From Lithobates sylvaticus (Eukaryota > Chordata > Amphibia > Anura > Ranidae), in the NCBI GenBank assembly GCA_028564925.1, contig CM053030.1, positions 375,690,945 through 375,754,944 on the forward strand: DNA of 64,000 bases. Reading direction: 5' to 3'. The position numbers and the translations under genes were made by a program. Positions 27,031 to 38,718 of this stretch are shown here, piece after piece (the first letter of the stretch is position 1; every line of letters starts with the position of its first letter). A model generated the notes under the pieces. That model did not search any database. It saw only the letters and a program-made list of their open reading frames with translations, and was not told where the DNA came from.

Positions 27031-28111
27031 AGTTATACTTTTTAACTCAACACAGGGGATGGGAAGAATGAGAAGTATATATTGGTAATTTTTTTGTGCA
27101 GCCAAAGGGATGAATGAAAAAAAACTGACCAGATTTTCCCATCCACACATTTGAGGTGGAATGCAGGAATCTTCCCCTGCTGGGTCATTGTATTCTGGCA
27201 GGAGGAATCAGTGGCACTCCTCCAGTATCAGAATACACTGATCAGTGCTGCAGCATTGATTGAACTACAATTTTCCAACAAGCCGATTTATGAGAGGTCG
27301 ATCGACAGATCATCTTATTATGATCGGTAATGGCCAAAAATGGATCAAAATTTGGTTGGTTACTGCTGAACAGGCTGAATTTCAATCCATGTATTCCCAG
27401 CTTTTGTTAAAAACTTTCATTTTCTGCTACCCCCCCCCCCGGCTACTGTTGTAATTATTAGTGCTGTGGGGGTTAATACAAGCTTCTAGACCCATCACAA
27501 GCACTTATCAAGAGTGCTGACTATGGTTACCCTTTCTACTTCCCCCACTCCATTTATAGAAGCTGTACTATAGCATCCAGCAATAAAAATCTTTCTATGA
27601 ATAGAAGACAGGTGGATAAATAAGTGGTCCAGATCCTCCATTTATAGAGTGCTTTTCATTGGGGGAAGCTATAGTACAGCTTCTATGAACAGAGGGATGG
27701 AAAGGGTAGGCATAGTCAGCACTTTTGACAAGTGCCTATAACAAGTCAAGGTTCATATTAATCCCAGCACCACCTGAAGGGAGGGGGCAGAGGACTGAAT
27801 ATCTCAACTAAGAGAGCAGTCACCAGCACAAGAGACACTTCTCATTTAGTGCAAGCACGGTCCTTTATGCTGATGAAAAAATATAATTTAAACCTAAGCT
27901 TTAAAAAGTTATTCATGTGTTGAAAATGTTTTCCACTTACACATGATTGGGTATTCAAAGTAAACATGAGTTTACCTAATTTGCCAACATTCACTTTGCA
28001 AATTGAATAACACAATGTGCCCAAGCACTAGAAACTATAAAGCAGCACACTGTATGGAGGAACCAGAACTAATGCAGCTGTCAGAATGCATAGAAAAGAC
28101 AATTATGAACC
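27031..28111. other. Unique non-coding DNA
   Basis: No gene is seen. AGAAGCTGTACTATAGC at about 27559 and GCTATAGTACAGCTTCT at about 27668 form an inverted pair, suggesting a small decayed palindromic repeat over 27480-27760. A C11 run lies at 27430-27440. Confidence 0.4.
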
Positions 28112-28821
28112 AAAAACCGCAGGATAGACAGTGCTCTCTAGACTGGTTAGTGATGATTCATTGAGCCATGGAAGTACATCACCAAATATATTCAAAGTAA
28201 ACCAGATGTAAAAGCATCACAGTTAATTGTCCACAATGTGAAAGGTAAATGAAGATAAAATCAATATAAATCCATATAAAATCAATATAAATCAATATAA
28301 AAATAAAATCAATAAACAATATCACGTTGGGAGCTTGTAGACATTGATGGGCTAATCTCTTTAGGTCTGGCTTTCAGGAATACAAGGAAAGGCACCTCCA
28401 TCCACACCCTGGAAGATGAACTCAGGCCGCTCAAGAGGCTAAGTCGGGACCCACTGGAGTGCCCAGATGACATCACCACAGGCCAGAAGGCGGAAGCTCA
28501 GGACCAGATGGATGCCACTCCAAACCAGTGTGGAATGCAATCGAGTCTGTTGCCATGAGGTGGTGTGGATGGAGGCACCTTTCCTTGTATCCCTGAATAC
28601 TGGACCTGAGGAGATTAGCCCACCTATGCCTACAAGCTCCCAGCGTGGTATCCTTTATTTTACATATTGATTTTATCTTCATTCAACTTTTCACATCATG
28701 GACAATAAACTGTGATGCTTTCACACCTGGCTTACTTTAAATATATTTGCGGATGTATTTGCATGGCTCAATGGATCATCACTAACCAGTCTAGAGAGCG
28801 CTGTCCATCCTGTGGTTTTTC
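28112..28821. mobile_element. Fold-back element FB2
   Basis: The left arm (about 28112-28412) starts AAAAACCGCAGGATAGACAG and the right arm (about 28555-28821) ends CTGTCCATCCTGTGGTTTTT. Paired landmarks are TCTAGACTGGTTAGTGATGA / TCATCACTAACCAGTCTAGA and CTCCATCCACACC / GGTGTGGATGGAG. The left arm carries an extra AT-rich stretch of ATAAAATCAAT units (28255-28320). The 140-base spacer is unrelated and non-coding. Confidence 0.8.
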
Positions 28822-29689
28822 CAAATTGAATAGCCTTTATTTCTTTAGTAAATCAATCCCAATGAACTAGATATCCATTCTGCTATGAAGTGCAGGTATC
28901 AATCTCAAATAATTGCATGGTGCACAACCCCCACCTGACAAATGTGACAATTCCGAATGTGCTGTGGGTGTATGTGAGAAACAAGTAAGGCAATCAGCAA
29001 ACGTGCCAATTCTTCTGAACTGGGACAACATTGGGAATTGCTTTTGTTGTTGTTTAATTACAGGTGTCTCGAATCACTGGCATTATTACTGCTCACAGCC
29101 ACTAAAGGTGTAGTGGATTATATTATCATGGCTCGGATGCCATTATTTTATTGCCGGACTTTTCTTTCATCGAACCTAACTAACTAATGATTGTAATAGT
29201 ACAGTAGGTAACATGAGAGTTACAGAACCATTTAGATCAGTAAGTGGTGGGGTTTCTTACATTGAAGTTAATCCATCATGGTGGTATAATGACCGGTCCT
29301 TTTCTATTATGTCAGGGTCTGTATGGTATCAATCCTTTCAATCACAGCAGTTTCTCTAATATTGCAGTGTCCCTAACATGGCAATCTACAAGAAAAATGT
29401 TGCCACTTTTTAAGGAACTTGGTCATCTTTGTTAGTGAATCAAAAGATGCTTATAGTTAACAGGCAATGTTTCAGAGACATAAAAAATCCTTTATTCAAA
29501 GGGACATATGTCCTGAAATGTTAAATGTTGACTTTGACCTTGTTTTGATTCTATAAAAAGAATGTTCAGTCTAGTTTTGAGCTTCAAAGTGCATCAAAGG
29601 TTGCGATCCTTTTTAAATGATACAGTTCTCTTAAGCAGTATGTGTTTAGAATAAAAATACTATAAAATGTATTTTTATGTAAAATTGAG
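28822..29689. other. Unique non-coding DNA
   Basis: About 870 bases with no recognised gene or bounded repeat. Confidence 0.45.
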
Positions 29690-30270
29690 TAAAACCAAAA
29701 AAAACCGCCCTTCTGGTTCACCCCTCCGCGCTTATTGGATAGAAACCTCTTAAACCATGGATAAAATCGAATGTATGTAAGTATAAAAATATAAATAATA
29801 TAAATATATAAAAATCTAATTGGATCACGTTTATATAAATATATGAGTTCAGTTCACCACTGATATCTTAGCAGCCGCTTAAAAAATCGCAATCATATGA
29901 AATATGGCAATATTGTATATTATGAACAAGAAATGCTATTGGCTCAGTCTGTATACTATTGCAGCAGCGCTTTAGTCCTTGTTATCACCCAGGACCATAT
30001 GGTAAAGAATACAGTCTAGCTTTAAAGAGATATTTCCGCGTAGTGCTTCCTTGGATAAAAGTAGTGACAGCTCCCACCGTATACTTCAATAAATCCTTCA
30101 CCACGTGTGGAATAAAACTCCCCTTTGGGGATACACTCACCAGACCACTGGTCAAAATAAGCCTTTCAATAAATCACTTATGCATTAGCGTTCCTCCCAC
30201 GTTCTGTCTCCTCTGCAGTGCTTGGCTGGATCATGTACACATAATTCCTCGCAAAAACAAAGGGGTATTG
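29690..30270. repeat. Possible single arm of a fold-back-type repeat
   Basis: The edge AACCGCCCTTCTGGTTCACCCC and CCGCGCTTATTGGAT resembles the GCGC-containing tips of the fold-back elements nearby, and the body has the same mixed AT/GC texture. I could not find the opposite arm. Confidence 0.3.
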
Positions 30271-31108
30271 CAATAGTGTGATATTGTTTTAAAAGCTTTT
30301 TATTATTTAGATGCGAAGAAAATGTATTTTTAGTTCAGGTTCTAACATGCACAGCTTCCATAGGAATGAATGGTACCCAATGTAAACCATGGGCATTTTG
30401 CATGTGTTTTAGGGCATAGATAAATCACCTTAACAAATGCATGTGAAAAGCACAGGTACATTTCTCTATAGTTTTTCAACCCCCTCCCTCCTTGTCTAGG
30501 CATTTACTTCAGTTCACCCTCAGTATCCTTGCTGATTAAGTGGCCTTTCTGTAAATGTTATACAGTAGCCCTGAAATATACAGTAACTCTACAAGCGGTG
30601 CAAGAACAAGTACTAAGCACAAATACTGAACAAATAAACATACCATGTTAAAACATATATTATTGATCAATGTAGCACAAATCACAGAAGTTTGTTAAAA
30701 TAAAAATGTAGTTACGCAAAAGCAACAATAATTCTATCTAACCATATAATGTTGTCTTTGATGAGGGTTATCCCTTACACAGAAATGTTCAGCCTTCTTT
30801 GGACCCCACCATGAAATAATAAAAGACATTCCTTTCTGCAGCTGCACAATTTTATCAGAACTCAAATTCACAATTCCAGATTGCACCCTATTTTAAACCC
30901 TGATAATGATAAACATAAAAAAATTGTTGGTTTCTACAAAGGGGTTGTGGGAGTTGTGACAGTTTCTAATGAAACAGAAAAAATTTGATTAGGGAGTGAA
31001 GTGTACATATTGTTTTATAAATTAAGAATTGGGTGGGAAATTACTGCGCTAAAACAATACGTGATGGAACAGGCAGCTAACACTCAAACAAAGTCCAGAT
31101 AGAATAGA
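30271..31108. other. Unique non-coding DNA
   Basis: AT-rich, with no gene or bounded repeat recognised. Confidence 0.45.
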
Positions 31109-32206
31109 AAAATATAGTGTAGTGCTAAAGAACGTGACAATTATAATATAGGTAAACCGTAACACAATATGTGATATGTGTAGCAATGTTCACTGTGATT
31201 AATAAATAAAAAACAAATAGAGAACAATTAAATGTACATAAGTGTATAATAGTGCTTCTTCACTCAAGATGACGGTGTGGACCAAACATTAAACAATCGA
31301 ATGATGTGGATAAGATACAAAATCCTCTGTCATAAAGCAATGGGTGGATACTCTTACCAGATGTGGTGGGCCCACTTACCAACTATAGTGGGTCAATCGA
31401 GCTTGTGTGGGCCGAATGCCTCACAGTGTGGATCAAACTGGAAGAGGGGATCACTTCAGCAGGACACACCCGGACTTCAGTAATTGCAGTCCTGGCACGG
31501 TACATGGATCCTTGCGATTCACCGGTAGTAACACCGAATCTCCACTCCAAGTGCTGACATTCAGAGTGTCAGAATATATGAAGGAGGCTCAACCAACCGG
31601 GGTAAAAATTTAAAAAGAAGGGAGAGGGCTCCATATGGTGCAGGTCAAACCAAATGGGTTTATTTAAAATAATGGTACATCAAATAGTAATGAGTACATA
31701 AAATGTAAAATACTTTTTGTTGAGTCTCCTTCATATGTTCTGACACTCTGAATGTCAGCACTCAGAGTGGAGATTCAGTGTTACTACCGGTGAATCGCAA
31801 GGATCCAGGTACCGTGCCAGGACTGCTATTACTGAAGTCCGTGTGTATCCTGCTGAAGTGATCCCCTCTCCAGTTTGATCCACACTGTGAGGCATTCAGC
31901 CCACACAAACTCGATTGACCCACTACCGTCGGTAAGTAGGTCCACCACATCTGGTAAGAGTATCCACCCATTGCTTTATGACAGAGGATTTTGTATCTTA
32001 TCCACATCATTCGATTGTTTAATGTTTGGTCCACACCGTCACCTTGAGTGAAGAATCACTATTATACACTTATGGACATTTAATTGTTCTCTATTTGTTT
32101 TTTATTTATTCATCACAGTGAACATTGCTACACATATCACATATTGTGTTATGGTTTAACTATATTATAATTGTCACGTTCTTTAGCGCTACACTATATT
32201 TTTATA
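31109..32206. mobile_element. Fold-back element FB3 (about 490-bp arms, short spacer)
   Basis: The left arm (about 31109-31594) and right arm (about 31719-32206) are inverted copies from AAAATATAGTGTAGTGCTAAAG / GCGCTACACTATATTTTTAT at the outside to AAGGAGGCTCAAC / GTTGAGTCTCCTTC at the inside. The spacer is only about 125 bases. The arms are similar enough that an open frame beginning MDQTLNNRMMWIRYKILCHK can be read from each strand. Those frames reflect the palindrome and are not taken as genes. Confidence 0.85.
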
Positions 32207-32844
32207 TGTTTTATAAATTAACCTAATATTACTAATCTATCATTGGTAACTGGTCAGCATATTGTACAGCAAAATAACATCTGTTAAAACAGTTCGGAAT
32301 AGAAACTCTGATCCAACGTGAAGTCATCTATAATCAATAGGAAATGAATATGCTTTTCTCAGCATTCATCTCGTATATATGTCATAATGAGCTGATCTGT
32401 TATTTTTGTAACTGCATAAGGCACATAGCCACAGGATTTTGACAGAAATATCCCATTCATTAATGTCCGCTTGTTATCAAGTATTATCTGTTTACACAGC
32501 ATCATATCTTACAGAACTAAGACACCTTCACAAATGTAATACATGTAAGATTATCTTGTGTACAGACAAGCATCCACATAAATATTCTAAAATCGAACAT
32601 AAACCTTTTTTTTTTACAGACAGACCATGTTCCCATCAATGTTACATGGTTTATAAGGGCATTAAAATCTTCAACAAATCAGCCACAGGAGGAGAGTACC
32701 ATACTATCACTCCTAGGTAACTTGCTTTTAAGGGGCATTGCATGAAAATGCAAGGTGCACAACTGAAAGAAATAACGATATCAAAATATTAGAAGAAAAG
32801 TTTAAAACATTCCTATTTTAGGTGCATTTGCCACAGAAACAATT
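32207..32844. other. Unique non-coding DNA
   Basis: AT-rich stretch with no recognised gene or repeat. Confidence 0.45.
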
Positions 32845-33033
32845 GAGTACTGTCCGTGATACTTTTTTTAATTGCACTAACATACAATTTTTCAGGACAA
32901 GATTTTGGGGTATGTCCGCTTCTTCAAGGTCCCAGCAGTACTGCTGGGACCTTAAAGAAGAGGCATACCCCGAAAGCTTGTCCTAAAAAATTGTATGTTG
33001 GTGCAAATAAAAAAAGTATCACGAAGAGTACTC
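32845..33033. repeat. Near-perfect 189-bp palindrome without loop
   Basis: From GAGTACTGTCCGTGATAC to GTATCACGAAGAGTACTC the two halves are inverted copies of about 94 bases, meeting at CCCAGCAGTACTGCTGGG near 32940. Only about ten mismatches were counted by eye. Such a sequence can extrude as a cruciform. It is probably a palindromic MITE or fold-back remnant with no spacer. Confidence 0.8.
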
Positions 33034-34303
33034 AAACATTCCTACCTAACACACCAACTTCTGGGACCATGAGAAATCTGAGGATCCCAAATGGTATGTG
33101 CTGCTGCATGCTACTGGAATGTCTTATGAGATTTGAGATCCTGAATCTATACATATTATGTAGCGTAAATGCCTACCTGTTTGAATCATACTTAAATAGG
33201 TGGTATAGGGTGGTCCTCATATTACATAGTTTTCATGACTGGTAATAATAGTAATAATATTAATTAAAAATAATAGTTGTCACATTGCATAGTTTTTAGA
33301 TTGTAACGTTTATGGCCAGCTTAACTGTAGAAGATTGTACCTAAATTTATATACTTTACTCATCTCCACAGTCCAATCAAACCCATTCCAATCACAGAGT
33401 TCTCTCTGCAGCATTACATTCTGCAGATTAAACACTGTGTCCAACAGAGTGTAAATATAATGATGTAGCTCAGTAGTATAAATAGGCCCCTTTGTATGTC
33501 CCTTACATTTGTAGGCAAGCTTATTGATTATACATTAATGACTTTGATGTCCCAGTCTAACAATCTGTAAATAGTCTCTATTTATCATCTTGTCTACTCT
33601 ATTGTTATTTGAGTACATCTTCTCATAGATACTGCACAATTCTTATACAACCTTTCTGCGTACAGAGGTTACAGTAGTAATGCACATATTGTACAAATTA
33701 CTATGATTACTGGTATTATAACTTAAAGAATTCATACGCCAGCCATCTAAATTTGTAGAAACAACCTACTGCAATTGCTTGATTTTTTTATTCAGGGGCC
33801 ATCACAATCAAGTGAGATAATGCACCATTTTTCATCTAGATATCCCAATGGAAAAAGTAAATGGGATGTACATCTTTTGTAGTTGTCCTTTAGGAAAAAA
33901 CAATAACATTGTTGATGAAGTAGTCAATAAGTGAAACTAAGATAGATACTGTTATAGCCAGATCATAACATCACTGTTCTGCTTTCACTGAAAAAATGAA
34001 CACTTATAAAGTACAACATATCTATACTGTACATGCATACATGTTTAGACCTATGACAGGGACATTACTAAAGCTGGCACCGCTTCATAACTCATACAAA
34101 ATGTTTAAAACATTAGAACCACCATTACTAAAAAAGGCATAGTTTCTTTATTATTACCATAGACATACACTACAAATAAGGTAAAATGTATTAAAATTGG
34201 AAATCTTAATCATTTTCAATGTTTCTGTACAAATCTATCTATCATGTTATATGTTATGCATACTTATTTTCAGTTCTGTGTAAAGGAAAAGTATGCAATA
34301 AGC
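33034..34303. other. Unique AT-rich non-coding DNA
   Basis: About 1.3 kb; no gene or repeat end is recognised. Confidence 0.45.
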
Positions 34304-34737
34304 TTAAAGGGATCTGTCACTAAAATAAATATTCCAAATAGCATTGCTCCCTGCAAAGAATGAATTAAATACTGGCCTCTTCTGTCACCTGCATCATCTA
34401 TCACTGCAGAAATGAAGAGGAGCTGCTGGCTGAAGATCTTGCAGTATCTGACACTCCAGGGAGTGTCATATCCCTGGTCCCCCACTACGTGCTGTGGTTA
34501 GCCAAATTTTGTGTCATTACAGGATACAATAATGATATAGAGGCCAATGGATCAAAGCACAGTCAAAGATCAAGTGTGGCAGTGGGCCAGGAATTTGACA
34601 CTCCTGAAAGAGTTAGATTCTGCAGAATCTTCAGCCAAATGTTTCTCTTTACTTCTGCAAAGATAGGAGTGCAAGCAGCAAGAGAGGTGAGCATTCATTT
34701 AGGGGAATTCCTAAAGCGTGTCTAAGGCACTCTTTAA
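34304..34737. mobile_element. Palindromic TTAA MITE (AGGGATCTGTCAC ends)
   Basis: Bounded by TTAAAGGGATCTGTCAC and GGCACTCTTTAA. Internally, about 34385-34495 (TCACTGCAGAAATGAAGAGG, TGGCTGAAGATCTTGCAG, GGAGTGTCATATCCCTGG) is the inverted counterpart of about 34570-34670. The tips agree less well than the interior, so the family assignment is tentative. Confidence 0.55.
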
Positions 34738-36055
34738 TAGTCTACCTCCACGTGACAAATGTCGGTGTGGGCCATACAGACACCCCATTCTTGAGCTTTC
34801 TTCCCACTGCTGCAGCTATCACACGGACAGCATAGCAGCAGAGAATTTTAATGCTGGGTAGGCAGAGCCTGATGAGGATTCACAGATACTAGTTCCCCAT
34901 CAAGTTTTCTCCACTTGTAATTGATAACAGGCAGTGGGATACTTAGCCACAAGACAGCCTACTATAGGCCATTGAATTTGCTTACTGCTTGCTGTAAATT
35001 ACAAGGAGGGAGCAGATCTGATGGAAAAGTAGCATCTTAACTTTCCATCAGGCTCTGTCCATAGTCAGCATCACTGGCTGCTAGGAGGTTGTCAAGTGTG
35101 GAGCTGACAGTGACCTTAACAACCAGTGACAGTTAGGTAGGGGAGGAGGTAGCAGCAGCAAATATTCTACTCTGCTACACAGGGTGCAGAGACAGGCACT
35201 CTGCCTGTCTCTGTACCCCAATTTAGAGTAGGTCATAATTACCTCAAGTTTCACTTTTACAAACTCCAGTTTCATTATCTATGAACTGGAGGTAATTATT
35301 TTTGAATGTGGTGTATTAATAGAACCACTTTGAAATCATAATTAAATTATTTTCAATGCTTCTGTTATATTGTACAAATCCATCAGCCATGTTATATATG
35401 TTATAGGGTTTGCAAAAGTGGTGCTATTAAGAACTGCCTGAACTTGCTGCATGTGCTGTTAAGTTACCAAAACAGGTGGCAGAGATTTTTGAATCTAATG
35501 TCTTCTTTACAGGAGGCAGTATATTTATTTAAGCAAAAGGGTTGCTCTAAATGTTCCTCAGCAGCTGCTAACAATATTTAAAAAGAATAAGAAGCAAAGC
35601 TGGCTTTAGCTCCAAACTAAATCTGAGCATTTCATCTTGTGAGTATAAGATTTAAAGTCAAATTAAAGTCATAAAAAACATAATGATAGCATTATAAGTA
35701 AATAATGTTGCATTTTCTTGGTTTGTAATATGTGCATGATTAAAACAATAAGGATCTGTCATGTGCTGGCAGCATGCCAGAGAGCTGCACATTTGGTGTT
35801 ACACAGAGCACAGCTATCCAGTTCTCCAGTGGTCCAATACACTCTATTCACATTTCTTCAATCAACAATGCTCATGTGTCCTGATCATTTTGTTAACTGG
35901 AGAACTATGCAGGGAATTTGTATACCCGTGTAGGGATGTCCACTACTGAGCACACAATCTAATGCATCCTGAAACCAGTCCCTTTTAGCTTTGCTGGCTT
36001 TCCACCAAACAGTACTAACTTCCAAATTGGCAATGGAACAAACTGCATACAAAAG
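34738..36055. other. Non-coding DNA with a dispersed repeat piece
   Basis: Positions 34855-34915 share GAGCCTGATG and CTAGTTCCCCATCA with 22975-23060. The rest is unique with no gene recognised. Confidence 0.45.
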
Positions 36056-36226
36056 GGTTCATTCACTAAAACTGGAAAGTGCACAATTTGGTGCAGCTCT
36101 GCATGGCAGCCAATCAGCTTCTAACTTCAGTATGTTCAATTAAGCTTTGGCAATAAAAGATGGAATCTGTTTATTTGCAGAGCTGCACCAGATTTTTCAC
36201 TCTCTAGTTTTAGTAAATCAATCTCA
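36056..36226. mobile_element. Inverted-repeat MITE, GCAGAGCTGCACCAG family
   Basis: The left part (TTCACTAAAACTGGAAAGTG, TGGTGCAGCTCTGC) and right part (GCAGAGCTGCACCAGATTTT, CTAGTTTTAGTAAATCAA) are inverted. The centre has AGCCAATCAGCTTCT and TTCAATTAAGCTTTG. Relatives occur at 61830-61935 (right half) and 63025-63200. Confidence 0.75.
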
Positions 36227-36348
36227 CAGCGAGATCTTCTATCAGCGTTTTATCTGCCAAGGTCCTGCTCATTTTTAATAAAAAAGAAAAACTGCGCTTT
36301 TCAAAAATATCTAAGCTGCAACTCAAAATGTTATACAACACCAAACTG
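36227..36348. other. Short unique spacer
   Basis: Nothing recognised between the MITE and fold-back element FB4. Confidence 0.5.
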
Positions 36349-37082
36349 AAATAAGAAAAACGGGAGCTGCGCTATACTATTGATTTATGAGGCAAAAATC
36401 ACTGCACTTACATTGCCAATGGTATATCACAACAAGTAAATAAACATAAATACAATGATGAAACACCAAAAACACCTTCAGTGTAAAAGGAGCACAATAT
36501 CTATGACATATTGTGACATATAGTGAATAATAATATCGTATAAATAGTGACAATTAAAAGATGACTAAACTATACCAAAGATAAACCACTGGTCAGTATA
36601 AAGTGATCAATAAAGGTAAAAAAAGTTCATCAGTGATGATAGTGAAATAATTGAAATCAAAACATTGAGGTCAGAATAATAGGGGATATAGTCCATACTG
36701 GGTGAAATGCTGGCTCTTCTATGGTGACATAACTGAACACACCAAAAAAGCGTGAAAGAGATGAGAGATGCCTCCACCACAGCAAACACTTCAGCTTACC
36801 AGATCTCAATGTTGCCTTGTTATAGGGGACCACAATGTGCAGATGGCTATAATGCCAGCCCGGGATCTCTGTGTTGTATACTAAACTCCTCAGCAACTGC
36901 AATAGTGGTCCTCACACAGGTCGGGTCAAGCACGATAATGGGATCCCCATAAAACAACAACAAGACTCACATAGTGAAAAACCTTCCACATTTATTTAAA
37001 CACAGCAAGAGACAAATGAACACTTACTTTTGAGTAGATAAAATGGAATCGAGCCGGCCGGCCTCGATAGGCCCGTAGCTTC

Positions 37083-37327
37083 CGGGACTAAGCATTCAGC
37101 GGTGCCATCAATGCGTCGCTCCTCCTCCTCGGCACTAAGCGTTTAGCGGTGAAATCAGTTCATTGCTCCTCCTCCCTGGGACTAAGCGTTCAGCGGTGAC
37201 GTCAGTGCGTCGTTCCTCCTCCCTGGGACTAAGCATTCATCGGTGACGTCAGTGCGTTACTCCTCCTCCCTGGGACTAAGCATTCAGCGGCGACGTCAGT
37301 GCGTGGCTCCTCCTCCCTCAGGACTAA
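37083..37327. repeat. 47-bp minisatellite, five-plus units
   Basis: Units start at 37083, 37130, 37177, 37224 and 37271, then a partial unit from 37318 interrupted by the MITE at 37328. The consensus is GGGACTAAGC[A/G]TTCAGCGG, then TGACGTCAGTGCGT, then CTCCTCCTCCC. It contains TGACGTCA, a CRE-like word, in several units. The array resumes after the MITE at 37760. Confidence 0.9.
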
Positions 37328-37759
37328 TGCCCCGTACACACGATTAGAAATTCAGCCAGCAAAAGACCGATGAGAGCTTTTGGTCGGAAAATGCGACCGT
37401 ATGTATGCTCCATCGGACTTTTGCTGGCGGAATTCCTGCCAGCAAAAAATTAAGAGCAGGTTCTCTATTTTTCGGTCTGAAAAAGTTCCTACCTGAAAAT
37501 GCTTTCGTCTGTATGCAATTCCGACGTGCAAAATTCCTACGCATGCTCAGAAACAATTCCATGCATGCTCGGAAGCATTGAACTTAATTTTCTCGGCTCA
37601 TCATAGTGTCGTAGTGTTGTACGTCACTGCGTTCTTGACGGTCGAAAGTTCAGAGAACCGTGTGTGACCGCGTGAATGGAAGCCAAGCTTGAGCGGAATT
37701 CAGTCGGAAAAACCATCCAAGATTTTTCGGACGGAAATTCCGCTCGTGTGTACGGGACT
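37328..37759. mobile_element. PIF/Harbinger-like MITE H1, TAA target duplication
   Basis: The ends TGCCCCGTACACACG and CGTGTGTACGGGACT are inverted and flanked by TAA (37325-37327 and 37760-37762). The host is a tandem repeat whose intact units read GGACTAAGCG, so the empty site can be read directly and confirms a 3-bp TAA duplication, the PIF/Harbinger hallmark. The interior carries GCATGCTCAGAAAC and TTTTTCGGACGGAAATTCCG. There is no transposase. Confidence 0.85.
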
Positions 37760-38718
37760 TAAGCGTTCAGCGGTGACGTCAGTGCATCACTCCTCCTCCC
37801 CGGGACTAAGCGTTCATCGGTGCATGGGTCCTATAGGAGGAGGAGTGATGCACTGATGTCAAATGTCAACACTGAATGCTTAGTCCCGGAAGCTACAGGC
37901 TTATCAAGGCTGGCCGGCTTGGTTCCATTTTATGCTATATTTTATCTACTCAAATTTAAGTGTTCATTTGTCTCTTGCTGGGTTTAAATAAATGTGGCAG
38001 GTTTTACACTATGTGAGCCTTGTTGTTGTTTTTGGGGATCCCATTATCGTGCTTGACCCGACCTGTGTGAGGACCACTATTGAAGTTGCTGAGGAGTTCA
38101 GTATACAACACAGAGATCCCGGGCTGGGATAATAGCCATCTGCATGTTGCCGTCCCCTATAACAAGGGACCATTGAGATATGATGCCTCCCCCACAGTGT
38201 TTGCTGTGGAGGAGGCATCTCTCATCTCTTTCACGCTTTTTTGCTGTTTCAGTTATGTCACCATAGAAGAGCCAGCATTTCACCCTGTATGCACTATATC
38301 CCTATAATTCTGACCTCAATTTTTTGATTTCAATTATTTCACTATTATCGCTGATGAACTTTTTTTACCTTTGTTTATCTTTGGTATAGTTTAGTCATCT
38401 TTTAATTGTCACCCATACGATATTATTATTTACTATATGTCACAATATTTCATAGATATTGTGCTCCTGTTACACTGAAGGTGTTTTTGGTGTTTCATTA
38501 TTGTATTTACATTTATGTGTGCATTTTGACATAATTATGACATTTTTCACATTTTTCACTTGTTGTGACATACCATTGGCAATGTGAGTGCCTCATTAAT
38601 CAATCGTTATAGCGCAGCTCCCTTTTTTCTTATTCCTTCTAATTTTTCTCTAAGAAAGAGAAAAATTCTTTACATGAAATGCTGAGAATTTCTTGCTTTC
38701 TGGAAAAATCTCTGTGAC

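Larger units (their letters stand above)
36349..38635. mobile_element. Fold-back element FB4 with minisatellite core and nested MITE
   Basis: The outer ends AATAAGAAAAACGGGAGCTGCGC and GCGCAGCTCCCTTTTTTCTTATT are inverted. The arms (about 36349-37082 and 37860-38635) pair over most of their length, for example GGTCGGGTCAAGCACGATAA / TTATCGTGCTTGACCCGACC and GCCGGCCTCGA / CAAGGCTGGCC. The centre is a 47-bp minisatellite into which a Harbinger-like MITE has inserted. The right arm has lost a stretch of about 26 bases present in the left arm near 36590 and also present in the duplicate at 41461-41485. Confidence 0.85.

Noticed and set aside
31277-32034. Same peptide start on both strands, suggesting duplicated genes
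   Set aside because: Explained by the palindromic arms of fold-back element FB3; composition and length give no support for coding.
37083-37323. CRISPR-like array
   Set aside because: The 47-bp units are contiguous tandem repeats without unique spacers, in a vertebrate-type genome; this is a minisatellite.
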